DNA of 33,027 bases from Actinomycetes bacterium (lineage in GTDB: Bacteria > Actinomycetota > UBA4738). The position numbers were made by a program, and so were the translations under genes. Positions 21,860-29,051 of this stretch are shown one piece after another. The notes under the pieces are model-generated. The model saw nothing but the letters and a program-made list of their open reading frames with translations, made no database searches and was not told the origin of the DNA. Within the stretch, counting starts at the first letter, position 1. Every line of letters begins with the position of its first letter. Where the stretch lies: assembly GCA_021784765.1 (NCBI GenBank), contig JAJYHN010000163.1:1-33027 (forward strand), read 5' to 3'.

Positions 21860-22310
21860 CCGCCCCGTGGGAGTCCCTCGCCGGGCGACGCCCGGCGGCG
21901 CCGCGGAGATCGTGGATCGCGCCCGAATGAGCGGTGCGAGACCGCTCGCGGAGGCCGGACCCCGACCGGGCCGACCGGCGCGTCACGGCACACGGCAGCC
22001 TGGGTGCGCCCCGCCGACGTGCCGGCCCCACTCTCGGGCCCCGCGGCGGCGCCCACGACCCCCCGCCCGGCCCCCCTTCCCCGCCCGAGCCATCGGGCTC
22101 GGCCTCGAAGCGAAGCCCGAGCCACGTGAGGTAGGAGAGCATCCCGATGACGAGCGCGGCCATGACCATCTGGACGAGGAGCACCTCCACGGGGAGGCCG
22201 CCACTCGAGAGGCCGCCACTCGCGAGGCCGCCGTTCGCGGAGGAGGCGAGTTGTCCGGTCGCGGGGTCCGAGCCGAGCGGGCTCGGGTCGGGGACTGCGT
22301 GGATCTGCAT
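21747..22310 (-). CDS. Single-pass membrane protein, 3' end chimeric with the IS remnant
   Basis: An unrecognised gene. The ATG at 22310 has a strong GGGAGGAGG ribosome site. The N-terminal 40 residues contain a GGLASGGLSSGGL repeat, followed by one transmembrane segment (about residues 42-65, VEVLLVQMVMAALVIGMLSYLTWLG) and an acidic/Gly-rich stretch. Downstream of about residue 80 the sequence becomes Arg/Ala/Pro-rich without character, and the last 25-30 codons are read antisense through the transposase remnant (21747-21818). The native C-terminus was therefore probably lost when the IS or its deletion arrived; the original function is unknown. It is the gene following ctaA, about 100 bp away. 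Confidence 0.5.
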   Translation of the reverse strand: MQIHAVPDPSPLGSDPATGQLASSANGGLASGGLSSGGLPVEVLLVQMVMAALVIGMLSYLTWLGLRFEAEPDGSGGEGGPGGGSWAPPRGPRVGPARRRGAPRLPCAVTRRSARSGSGLRERSRTAHSGAIHDLRGAAGRRPARDSHGAVSSLEEHPRARGRGAARTGCRERRGPRALAAPTRRSA

Positions 22311-22410
22311 CGCGTCCTCCTCCCATCCTTCGACGGGCACCACGATACGGACCCGGTTCCAGCGTCAGGCAAACGCGCGGGGAGGCTCGGGTAAAGAATC
22401 GCCCCAGCGG

Positions 22411-23370
22411 CTATCTCGCGGCCGACGAGGCGCTGGCCCCCTCCCCGGATCCCCTCGGGCGCTCGACGGCCGGCCGGCCGTCTGCGCCCGCGAGCCACCC
22501 GAGCGAGGCCAGGGCGCCCACCGCGACGAGCGTGGCCGCGGCGGCGGCGAGGTGGGCGTCCTGCCAGACCTCGGGCGCCCGCAGGAGCCCGGTCACGGCG
22601 CCGATTGCTCCTGTGGCAGCGAGGAGCGCGACCGTCGCCGCAGCGAGCGGCCGCGCCCCACGCGTGGCAGGCCACCGGCGCCACGCGCGGACGGAGAAGG
22701 CGAGCATCGCCGTGCCGGCCGCGAGCCCCAGACCCCGGTGAACGAGCTGAAGGGCGACCAGGGGTCCAGCGACGCCCGCCACAGGGCACCCGGGCCAGCT
22801 GGGGCAGGTCGCGCTCGCCCCACCGTCGACCACCAGCGACCCCGACACGAGGAGCAGCAGAGCGCCGCCCGTCGCCCACCATCCCAGCGGACCCAGCCCG
22901 CGCGCCGGCGCCTCCTCGTGGGGGGCGAGGGCCGCCACCGCCGTGACCGTGACGAGCGAGAGCAGGACGAGCCCGGTCACGAGGTGGGCGGCGACGGTGG
23001 GCGGCGCGTTGTGCGCGAACACCGTGACGGCGCCGAGCACGATCTGGACCACGATCAGCCCGGCGCCGGCCAGGGCCGGCCGCGTCGCGACGGGCCGTGG
23101 ACGGCGCCGCAGGGCAATCAGGGCGGTGGCCACGACGCCGATCGTGACGGCCGCGGCGAGGTAGCGGTGGCTCTGCTCGAGCAGGGCGTGGAAGCGATCG
23201 ATCGGGCCGAGCTGTCCGTAGCAGAGCGGCCAGCCCGGACATCCCATCCCGGACTCGGTGACCCGCACGGTGCTGCCGAGCACCACGAGCGCATACGTCG
23301 CGACCGCCGTGGCGACCGCCAGCGCGCGCAGCGTCACATCCCGATGGCTCCCCGCCGCTCGCACCTGCAT
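22411..23370 (-). CDS. ctaA: Heme A synthase (Cox15/CtaA)
   Basis: A 319-residue polytopic membrane enzyme that oxidises the C8 methyl of heme O to give heme A for the aa3-type oxidase. About eight transmembrane helices are visible in two similar halves. Heme-ligand histidines appear in EQSHRYLA, AAHLVTG, LVHRGLG and DAHLAAA, and the essential Glu in VTESGMG. Both extracellular cysteine pairs typical of CtaA are present: CPGWPLC in the first half and CPSWPGC in the second. The ATG at 23370 is preceded by a GTG that would add one residue; no clear ribosome site is seen. It is 33 bp downstream of the Rrf2 gene in the oxidase cluster. Confidence 0.93.
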   Translation of the reverse strand: MQVRAAGSHRDVTLRALAVATAVATYALVVLGSTVRVTESGMGCPGWPLCYGQLGPIDRFHALLEQSHRYLAAAVTIGVVATALIALRRRPRPVATRPALAGAGLIVVQIVLGAVTVFAHNAPPTVAAHLVTGLVLLSLVTVTAVAALAPHEEAPARGLGPLGWWATGGALLLLVSGSLVVDGGASATCPSWPGCPVAGVAGPLVALQLVHRGLGLAAGTAMLAFSVRAWRRWPATRGARPLAAATVALLAATGAIGAVTGLLRAPEVWQDAHLAAAAATLVAVGALASLGWLAGADGRPAVERPRGSGEGASASSAAR

Positions 23371-23403
23371 CACCCAGTCAGCCTGTCAGCGCGGGGCCTG
23401 CCC

Positions 23404-23883
23404 TCACGCTCGTTCGGTCCGCGGCCGGCGGCGGTGGGAGTCCACCGGCGCGGGCACCCGGCCCTCGCGGATGGCCCGATCCTCGGCCGCGACGGCGTCG
23501 AGGGTTCCCCGCGCCAGCTGTTCGGCGATCGCCTGCCGCGCGGACAGCCAGATGGGGTGGAGGGGACAGACGTCCTCCCAATGACACGGGCCGCCCTGCA
23601 GCGCGCAGTCTCCGTCGGTGAGGGATCCCTCGAGCGCCTCGACGATCTCCAGAACCGAGATCTGCGACGCCGACCTGGCGAGCCGGTATCCCCCATTGCG
23701 ACTCGGGCTCGAGGTCACGAGATGGGCCCGTCGCAGCTCGCGAAGGACCTGCCGGAGGAAGTTCAGCGGCATCTCCATCCGCTCGGCGATCTCGGTCGCG
23801 GGGACCCGCTGGCCATCGGCGGACGCAAGATAGATCATGGCGCGCAGCCCGTAGTCGGTCCGATGGGTAGGAACGAGCTTCAT
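23404..23883 (-). CDS. Rrf2-family transcriptional regulator with three cysteines
   Basis: A 159-residue winged-helix regulator. The DNA-binding N-terminus is typical (DYGLRAMIYLA, ATEIAERMEMPLNFLRQVLREL, SSPSRNGGYRLAR). The sensor region has Cys93, Cys100 and Cys106 (DCALQGGPCHWEDVCPLH); three cysteines at about this spacing ligate an Fe-S cluster in IscR, NsrR and RsrR-type members, although the usual first gap is five residues and here it is six. It probably senses redox, NO or Fe-S status. It sits between coxidase subunit III (49 bp) and ctaA (33 bp) on the same strand, so it likely controls or is co-expressed with the oxidase operon. Which subgroup it belongs to cannot be settled by eye. 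Confidence 0.9.
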   Translation of the reverse strand: MKLVPTHRTDYGLRAMIYLASADGQRVPATEIAERMEMPLNFLRQVLRELRRAHLVTSSPSRNGGYRLARSASQISVLEIVEALEGSLTDGDCALQGGPCHWEDVCPLHPIWLSARQAIAEQLARGTLDAVAAEDRAIREGRVPAPVDSHRRRPRTERA

Positions 23884-23932
23884 CGCGCCATCCTACCGGG
23901 GTGGTCCCCGATGGCGACCGAGCTCGATCCGA

Positions 23933-24553
23933 TCAGCTGACCTTCGGGCTCGCGACGAACAGCGTCGTGATCGCGGTGAGCACGGCCACCGCCGCCACCC
24001 AGCTCCAGACGTAGCCCATGAGCCGAACCTGGCCGAAGCGGGCGGCGTCGTACCGGCCCGCCCGCGCCCTGTTCCACAGCCCGAGGCCGAGCAGGCCGGT
24101 GACCACCAGGTGGAACAGGTGGTACCCGGCGAGGACGACGAACGACCCGGCGTAGGCGCCGTCCGACGCCCGGAACGGGAGCGCCGAGAGCTGCCACGCC
24201 TGCAGGACCGCATCGACGAGCAGCAGGGCCAGCGCGAGCGACGTCCCGGCGACGAGGCGGGCCCGGTCCCCCGCCCGGATGCCCCGCTCCCCCCACCGGT
24301 AGGCGAGGGCGCTCGCCACGATGACCGCCGCGATCGTCCACACGGCCCAGACGGGGGCGGTGTGGGTGCCCGCCGGGATCCACATGCCCTGCACGTTCAA
24401 CCCGCGGAGGTAGAAGTACGAGAACAGCAGGCAGAGGACGAAGACCGCGTCGGCGCCCAGGAAGAGCAGCACCGCGATGCGCTGCCGGTCCTCGACCAGC
24501 GCGGGGTCGTCGTGGGCGGGGGTCGCCGGCCCAGCAGAGGCCGCCATGCTCAT
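23933..24553 (-). CDS. ctaE: Cytochrome c oxidase subunit III
   Basis: A 206-residue inner-membrane subunit of a heme-copper oxidase with about five transmembrane helices, as in the short bacterial subunit III group. Family marks include the first-helix GADAVFVLCLLFSYFYLRG, the glutamine/tryptophan-containing LLVDAVLQAWQL, the conserved GYHLFHLVVTGLLGLGLWN helix with two histidines, and a final YVWSWVAAVAVLTAITTLFV helix. Its ATG overlaps the stop of the subunit I gene (ATGA), so the two are co-translated. The N-terminal 25 residues are polar and likely cytoplasmic. Confidence 0.9.
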   Translation of the reverse strand: MSMAASAGPATPAHDDPALVEDRQRIAVLLFLGADAVFVLCLLFSYFYLRGLNVQGMWIPAGTHTAPVWAVWTIAAVIVASALAYRWGERGIRAGDRARLVAGTSLALALLLVDAVLQAWQLSALPFRASDGAYAGSFVVLAGYHLFHLVVTGLLGLGLWNRARAGRYDAARFGQVRLMGYVWSWVAAVAVLTAITTLFVASPKVS

Positions 24554-26469
24554 GGTGTCAACCTCCCAGGGTCAGCGAGTCCCGGCGAGCCCGGCCCGGC
24601 CCCGGTGGCCACGGAGGCCGCGACGGGCTGGACGGGCTCCCCGTACCCGTACGGATCCGACGTGACCACGGGGAGGACCTCGAAGTTCTCGAGGGGAACG
24701 GGGGTGGGGACCTGCCACTCGAGCGTCTTCGCCCCCCACGGGTTGGAGGTCGCGCGCTCCCCGTGGCGCCAGGACCAGATCACGTCGTACAGCAGGATCA
24801 GCATGCCGATCGCGAGGATGTAGGCGCCGATGGTTGCGACCAGGTTCCCCGTCGCGAACGTGGCCGGGTAGTCCGCGACGCGGCGCGGCTCTCCCTGCAG
24901 GCCGATGTAGAAGATCGCAAGGAAGGTGATGTTGAACCCGATCTGGGTGATCCAGAACGACACCTTGCCGAGCCGCTCGTCGAGCATCCGGCCCGTCATC
25001 TTCGGGAACCAGAAGCAGAGGGCCGCGAGCGCGCCCATCATCGCCCCGCCCATCAGCGTGAAGTGGAAGTGGGCGGTCACGAACAGCGAGCCGTGCAGCT
25101 GGTAGTCGACCGGGACGTCGGACAGGTAGATCCCGGTGATGCCGCCGATGATGAAGTTCCAGAGGAACGCGTAGACGAACATCATCGGCAGGCGGGTCCA
25201 GATGCGGCCGCGCCACATCGTGCCGATGATGACCAGGATCAGCAGGCCGGTCGGGATCGAGATCAGCTCGGTCGTCAGCATGAAGGGCCCGTTCAGGGCC
25301 GGGGCCCATCCCGTGGTGAACATGTGGTGGGCCCAGACGAAGACGCTGAGCGTCACGATGCCGATCTCCCCGATGATGGCGGCGCTGAAGCCGAACAGCG
25401 GCTTTCGCGAGAACACGGGGGTGATCTCCATGATCGCGGCGACCGCGGGCAGCAGGATCACGTACACCTCGGGGTGCCCCATGAGCCAGAACAGGTTCTC
25501 GTAGAGCCACGGGCTGCCGCCGCGCGCGGCGATGTAGAAGCTGGTGCCGATCGTCCGGTCCAGGCCCTCCAGGACCTGGGACGCCATGAACGCCGGCATG
25601 ACGAACAGGCCGAGGATGGAGGTGACCGCCACGCCCCACACGAAGATCGGCGTGCGGTTCCAGGTCATGCCCCGGGCGCGCATGGTCACGGCGGTGGTGA
25701 CGAGGTTGACCGCGCCGGCGCCGCTCGACACGACGAACAGGATGATCGTGATCAGGAAGGCGTCCATCCCCGGCGGCGCCTGGTCCGCCAGCGGCGCGTA
25801 GGCCGACCATCCCGTGGGGATGCCGCCGAGGAAGATGGCCGACAGCAGCACGGGGACGGCGGCGAACAGGGTCCAGAAGCTCAGCGCGTTCAGCCTCGGA
25901 AACGCCATGTCCCGGGCGCCGATCATGATCGGCATGACGAAGTTGCCGAACGGCCCGACGATCATGATGATCGTCGCGACGACCATCACGATGCCGTGCA
26001 GGCCGACGATCGCGTTGTAGGTGGCCGGCCCGAACGTGGAGGTGGGGCGGGCGGCCTCGGTCCGGATCAGCAGCGCGAGGATCCCGCCGACCCCGAAGGT
26101 CACCATGCCGAGCACCAGGTACTGCACGCCGATGACCTTGTGGTCGGTCGTGAACCGGAAGAAGCGGAACGCCCCCTGGTCCTTGCCGGCCATGAACTGC
26201 TCGTCGGCGTGCGTCAGGTCGCGCCCGAGCGCCCACCGCACCGGCCCGGTGAAGGCGCCGACCCCCACGAGGAACCCGAGGATCCAGCAGACCATCGCGA
26301 TCGAGATCGTCCGGTCATCGGCGTAGGGCCCCGACATGAGGGCCCGGGAGATGCCCCAGCCGAGGGCGGCCGCCACGATGCCGGCCACGACGCCCGTGAA
26401 CGCGTTCAGGCGGCGCATCACGCCCCCGCCCCGAAGGTGCTGGTCCCCCACGGTCGCGGTCTCCCCCAT
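24550..26469 (-). CDS. ctaD: Heme-copper oxidase subunit I (divergent aa3 type)
   Basis: A 639-residue catalytic subunit that reduces O2 at the heme a3-CuB site. The ATG at 26469 has a GGGAGGA ribosome site; the earlier ATG at 26490 does not. Heme a ligands are His158 and His469, CuB ligands His332, His381 and His382, with the cross-linked Tyr336 (GHPEVY), and heme a3 ligand His467. D-channel residues are kept (Asn176, Asp187, Asn194, Glu334). At the K-channel position the usual Lys of PTGVK is Leu410 (PTGLL), and the Asp beside the Mg-site His (HD) is Gly460 (LHGS). Two extra N-terminal helices (about 20-75) precede the core. It could be a distinct A-family lineage. Confidence 0.92.
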   Translation of the reverse strand: MGETATVGDQHLRGGGVMRRLNAFTGVVAGIVAAALGWGISRALMSGPYADDRTISIAMVCWILGFLVGVGAFTGPVRWALGRDLTHADEQFMAGKDQGAFRFFRFTTDHKVIGVQYLVLGMVTFGVGGILALLIRTEAARPTSTFGPATYNAIVGLHGIVMVVATIIMIVGPFGNFVMPIMIGARDMAFPRLNALSFWTLFAAVPVLLSAIFLGGIPTGWSAYAPLADQAPPGMDAFLITIILFVVSSGAGAVNLVTTAVTMRARGMTWNRTPIFVWGVAVTSILGLFVMPAFMASQVLEGLDRTIGTSFYIAARGGSPWLYENLFWLMGHPEVYVILLPAVAAIMEITPVFSRKPLFGFSAAIIGEIGIVTLSVFVWAHHMFTTGWAPALNGPFMLTTELISIPTGLLILVIIGTMWRGRIWTRLPMMFVYAFLWNFIIGGITGIYLSDVPVDYQLHGSLFVTAHFHFTLMGGAMMGALAALCFWFPKMTGRMLDERLGKVSFWITQIGFNITFLAIFYIGLQGEPRRVADYPATFATGNLVATIGAYILAIGMLILLYDVIWSWRHGERATSNPWGAKTLEWQVPTPVPLENFEVLPVVTSDPYGYGEPVQPVAASVATGAGPGSPGLADPGRLTP

Positions 26470-26515
26470 CAGATCCTCCCACCGTCCCACGATCCGTCGT
26501 GCCGCCGGCGGGCCG

Positions 26516-27286
26516 TCATCCGACCCGACCGCCGTTTGCCCGAACCCACGCCGTGAACGCGCTCCCGCTCACGACCTGAACGGCCGACTCCATGTAGGCG
26601 TGGTAGAGGCCGCAGAGCTCCGCGCACCGCACGTTGAACACGCCGAGCTGGTCCGGCGTGACGCCGACCTCGGTCGTGACCCCCGGGTTGGCATCGATCT
26701 TGATGCCCATGTTGGGGATCCAGAAGGAGTGGACGACGTCCTTCGAGGTCACCCGGAACAGGATGGACCGGCCGACCGGCAGCACCAGGGTCGCCGACTG
26801 GACGCCGCCGTCCTGCGGGTAGGCGTAGGTCCACATCCACTGCTGGCCGACCACGTCCACGACCAGCGGCTTCGGGGAGGCCTGCGCGGAGATCGCCTGC
26901 AGCTCCCCGAGCCCCCAGACCAGGAGGAAGAGCGTGAGGAAGCTGGAGACGAAGAGCCACGCGACCTGAACCGTCGTGTTGCCGCGGATCGGCGGGCCAT
27001 CCTCGGGCGGCACGTCGCTCGACCGATGGCGCCAGACGACGAGGCTGTAGAGCGCGATCCCCCACACGAGGGCCGCGACCGGCGCCGCCGCGACGGTGAA
27101 CACGATCACGGTGAGCCGGACCTCGTGCATGGTTCCCGACGCGGGTTGCGGCATGAGCCGCGGGGGGAGGAACAGCCCGAACAGCACCCCGGCGACCGTG
27201 ATGCCCGCCCAGATGAGCAGGATGTGGCCGACGTGCCCCCTCCACCACGCCCGCCGCTCCGGCGCCGTCCCCTGTGTCTCCCTCAT
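26516..27286 (-). CDS. ctaC: Cytochrome c oxidase subunit II (CuA)
   Basis: A 256-residue membrane-anchored electron-entry subunit. N-terminal hydrophobic segments lie at about 22-41, 57-85 and 105-127; the periplasmic-side cupredoxin domain carries the full CuA site: His186 (DVVHSFWIP), Cys221, Glu223, Cys225, His229 and Met232 (CAELCGLYHAYM). The aromatic electron-transfer stretch QQWMWTYAYP precedes it. No C-terminal cytochrome c domain is fused, so a separate electron donor is required and is not encoded in the window. An extra first helix compared with the common two-helix form is visible. It is 46 bp upstream of the subunit I start and 34 bp downstream of the cupredoxin gene. Confidence 0.93.
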   Translation of the reverse strand: MRETQGTAPERRAWWRGHVGHILLIWAGITVAGVLFGLFLPPRLMPQPASGTMHEVRLTVIVFTVAAAPVAALVWGIALYSLVVWRHRSSDVPPEDGPPIRGNTTVQVAWLFVSSFLTLFLLVWGLGELQAISAQASPKPLVVDVVGQQWMWTYAYPQDGGVQSATLVLPVGRSILFRVTSKDVVHSFWIPNMGIKIDANPGVTTEVGVTPDQLGVFNVRCAELCGLYHAYMESAVQVVSGSAFTAWVRANGGRVG

Positions 27287-27320
27287 GGCCCCGTCCGATC
27301 CCTCCGCGTCGACTCGCGCC

Positions 27321-28004
27321 CTACCCGACGGTGAGCGTGCCGGCCATGTAGCCCTGCGTCGACATCGGGCCGCCGAAGCCCGCGACGCCGACGCCGCACG
27401 GGTACTCGCACTGCCAGACGTAGCGGCCCGGGCCGCCCGTGACGAACTGGAAGGTCACGATCACCGGGCGCGGGTAGCCGTTCGCGAGGTTCGGCGCCGA
27501 CGCCGGCACCGCGGGCAGCGGCACGTTCACGAACAGCGAGGTCTGATCCGTCGGGAACGTATGGATCGTGAATGTGTGCCCGATGTTGTTGGGATCCACG
27601 CCGCCGACGCGCCGGCCGTTCACCCACTCCACCCCCCCGACGGTGCCGCGGGCCGACGCGAAGAACGGGTTGAGGATCGTCCCGCCCGTGTCGTACTGGC
27701 GGATCGTGACGGTCACCAGCGCGTGCGCCGGCACCCACAGGCTCGTCGACGGCCCGTAGCTCACCCAATCGGGGTGGGCCCCGCCGCCCGACCCGTGCTC
27801 ACCGGCGAGGCTGTCGGGATAGGTGTCGAGCGTCAGGGACGCACGGACCAGGCGGCCCTCCGGCGTCGACACGTAGCCGTGGACGCTCGCCCGGAGCATG
27901 GCGGGCGAGGGCGAGGCGATCGCGAGCACCGCGGTGGTCGCGCCGACGACCACCGCGCCGAGCACGACCGTGACGACCACGCCGACGAGACGCCTCGCGC
28001 CCAT
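27321..28004 (-). CDS. Oxidase-associated cupredoxin-like exported protein
   Basis: A 227-residue protein with a signal anchor (about 5-30) and a C-terminal cupredoxin-like domain (about 95-227). Candidate copper ligands are His143 or His148 (GHTFTIHTF), Cys199 and/or Cys203 (WQCEYPCG) and Met214 or Met220 (GGPMSTQGYMAGTLTV). The layout resembles blue-copper proteins more than CuA, since the HxxM after the second Cys is missing. It is the first gene of the oxidase operon, directly behind a good promoter and a GGAGGT ribosome site. It may carry electrons to the oxidase or deliver copper; both are inference from position and fold. Confidence 0.75.
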   Translation of the reverse strand: MGARRLVGVVVTVVLGAVVVGATTAVLAIASPSPAMLRASVHGYVSTPEGRLVRASLTLDTYPDSLAGEHGSGGGAHPDWVSYGPSTSLWVPAHALVTVTIRQYDTGGTILNPFFASARGTVGGVEWVNGRRVGGVDPNNIGHTFTIHTFPTDQTSLFVNVPLPAVPASAPNLANGYPRPVIVTFQFVTGGPGRYVWQCEYPCGVGVAGFGGPMSTQGYMAGTLTVG

Positions 28005-28059
28005 TCCCCCCTACCTCCCCGAGGGCCCGGATGGGGTGTCCACCCGTGCGATCGCGCGG

Positions 28060-28088
28060 ATTCTGCGATGGACGCGTCTGTATGTCAA
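28060..28088 (-). promoter_or_regulatory. Promoter of the oxidase operon
   Basis: On the minus strand a consensus -35 TTGACA (28088-28083) is followed after 17 bp by a -10 CAGAAT (28065-28060). Transcription would start near 28053, giving a leader of about 50 nt before the cupredoxin ATG at 28004, which has a GGAGGT ribosome site. The same region is the upstream region of the divergent ctaG gene. Confidence 0.68.
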
Positions 28089-28116
28089 GTCAGAAACGTC
28101 AGGAACTTTACGAGGA

Positions 28117-29022
28117 GTGCCCTCGCGCGCTAGGCTCACCGGCGAGTTGAGTCCCACGCTGCAGTTCCTCGGGTCCTGGACGTTCGATCCGCTCCTCGCG
28201 GGAGCCCTCGTCCTGGCGGGCGTCGGGTACCTCTGGGGCGTCCGCGTGGCCGCCCGCAGGAGGCCCGGGCCGCCCTGGCCCGCCCGCCGCACCACCTCGT
28301 TCCTGATCGGGCTCGCGCTCGTCTGGGTCGTCACGCTCGGGCCCATCGGCGCCTACGACGACGTCTTCTTCTGGTCCCACATGGCCCAGCACATCGTGCT
28401 GATGATGGTCGCGGCGCCGCTGCTCATGCTGGGCGCTCCGATCCTGCTGGCCCTGCGAGCGAGCACCCGCGCCTTCCGCCGAGCCTGGATCCTCCCGGTG
28501 CTGAACGGGCGGGTCGTCGCCTTCCTCACCCATCCCGTCGCCTCGTGGGTCATCTTCGCCGGGGTGCTGATGGGCACCCACTTCTCCCCCTTCTACGAGT
28601 TCGCCCTCGAGCACCCGAACGTCCACAACTACCTGGAGCACCCCCTGTATCTGGGGGCCGGGATCCTCTTCTACTGGCCGTTGCTGGACGGGAATCCCTC
28701 CAGGCGGAAGCTCCCCCATGTGGGACGCGTGCTGTCCATGTTCCTGATGATGGCGCCCGAGACCATGACGGGGTTCTTCATCTACTCGGCGGGACACGTG
28801 CTGTATCCCTTCTACGACTCGGTCGCCCGTCCGTTCGGACCGGGCCCACTGCGAGACCAGCAGTGGGGCGGTGCCCTCATGTGGGGCGGCAGCATGGTCA
28901 TCGACACCGTGTGGATCGCCGTCGCCGCCCTCGCGTGGTACCGGCACGAGGAGCGACGGGCCGTTCGCGTCGACCAGCGGGTGGCGCGGGAGCTCGCCGT
29001 CGCCGGACCGGGTCGCTCGTAG
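28117..29022 (+). CDS. ctaG: Cytochrome c oxidase assembly protein CtaG (caa3-type)
   Basis: A membrane protein of about 301 residues that helps insert copper into the CuB site of the oxidase in Gram-positive bacteria. It opens with the family's WTFDPLLAGALVLAGVGYLWGVR and shows about seven helices, with the conserved histidine-containing segments FFWSHMAQHIVLMMVAAPLL, GTHFSPFYEFALEHPNVHNYLEH and APETMTGFFIYS. The start is unsettled: GTG at 28117 has an AGGA too close to it, while a TTG at 28147 would place the start about 10 residues before WTFDPL, as in relatives. It is divergent from the oxidase operon and 29 bp upstream of the next gene. Confidence 0.88.
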   Translation: MPSRARLTGELSPTLQFLGSWTFDPLLAGALVLAGVGYLWGVRVAARRRPGPPWPARRTTSFLIGLALVWVVTLGPIGAYDDVFFWSHMAQHIVLMMVAAPLLMLGAPILLALRASTRAFRRAWILPVLNGRVVAFLTHPVASWVIFAGVLMGTHFSPFYEFALEHPNVHNYLEHPLYLGAGILFYWPLLDGNPSRRKLPHVGRVLSMFLMMAPETMTGFFIYSAGHVLYPFYDSVARPFGPGPLRDQQWGGALMWGGSMVIDTVWIAVAALAWYRHEERRAVRVDQRVARELAVAGPGRS

Positions 29023-29051
29023 GAACAGATCGCCGCGCGCAGGAGGATCCG

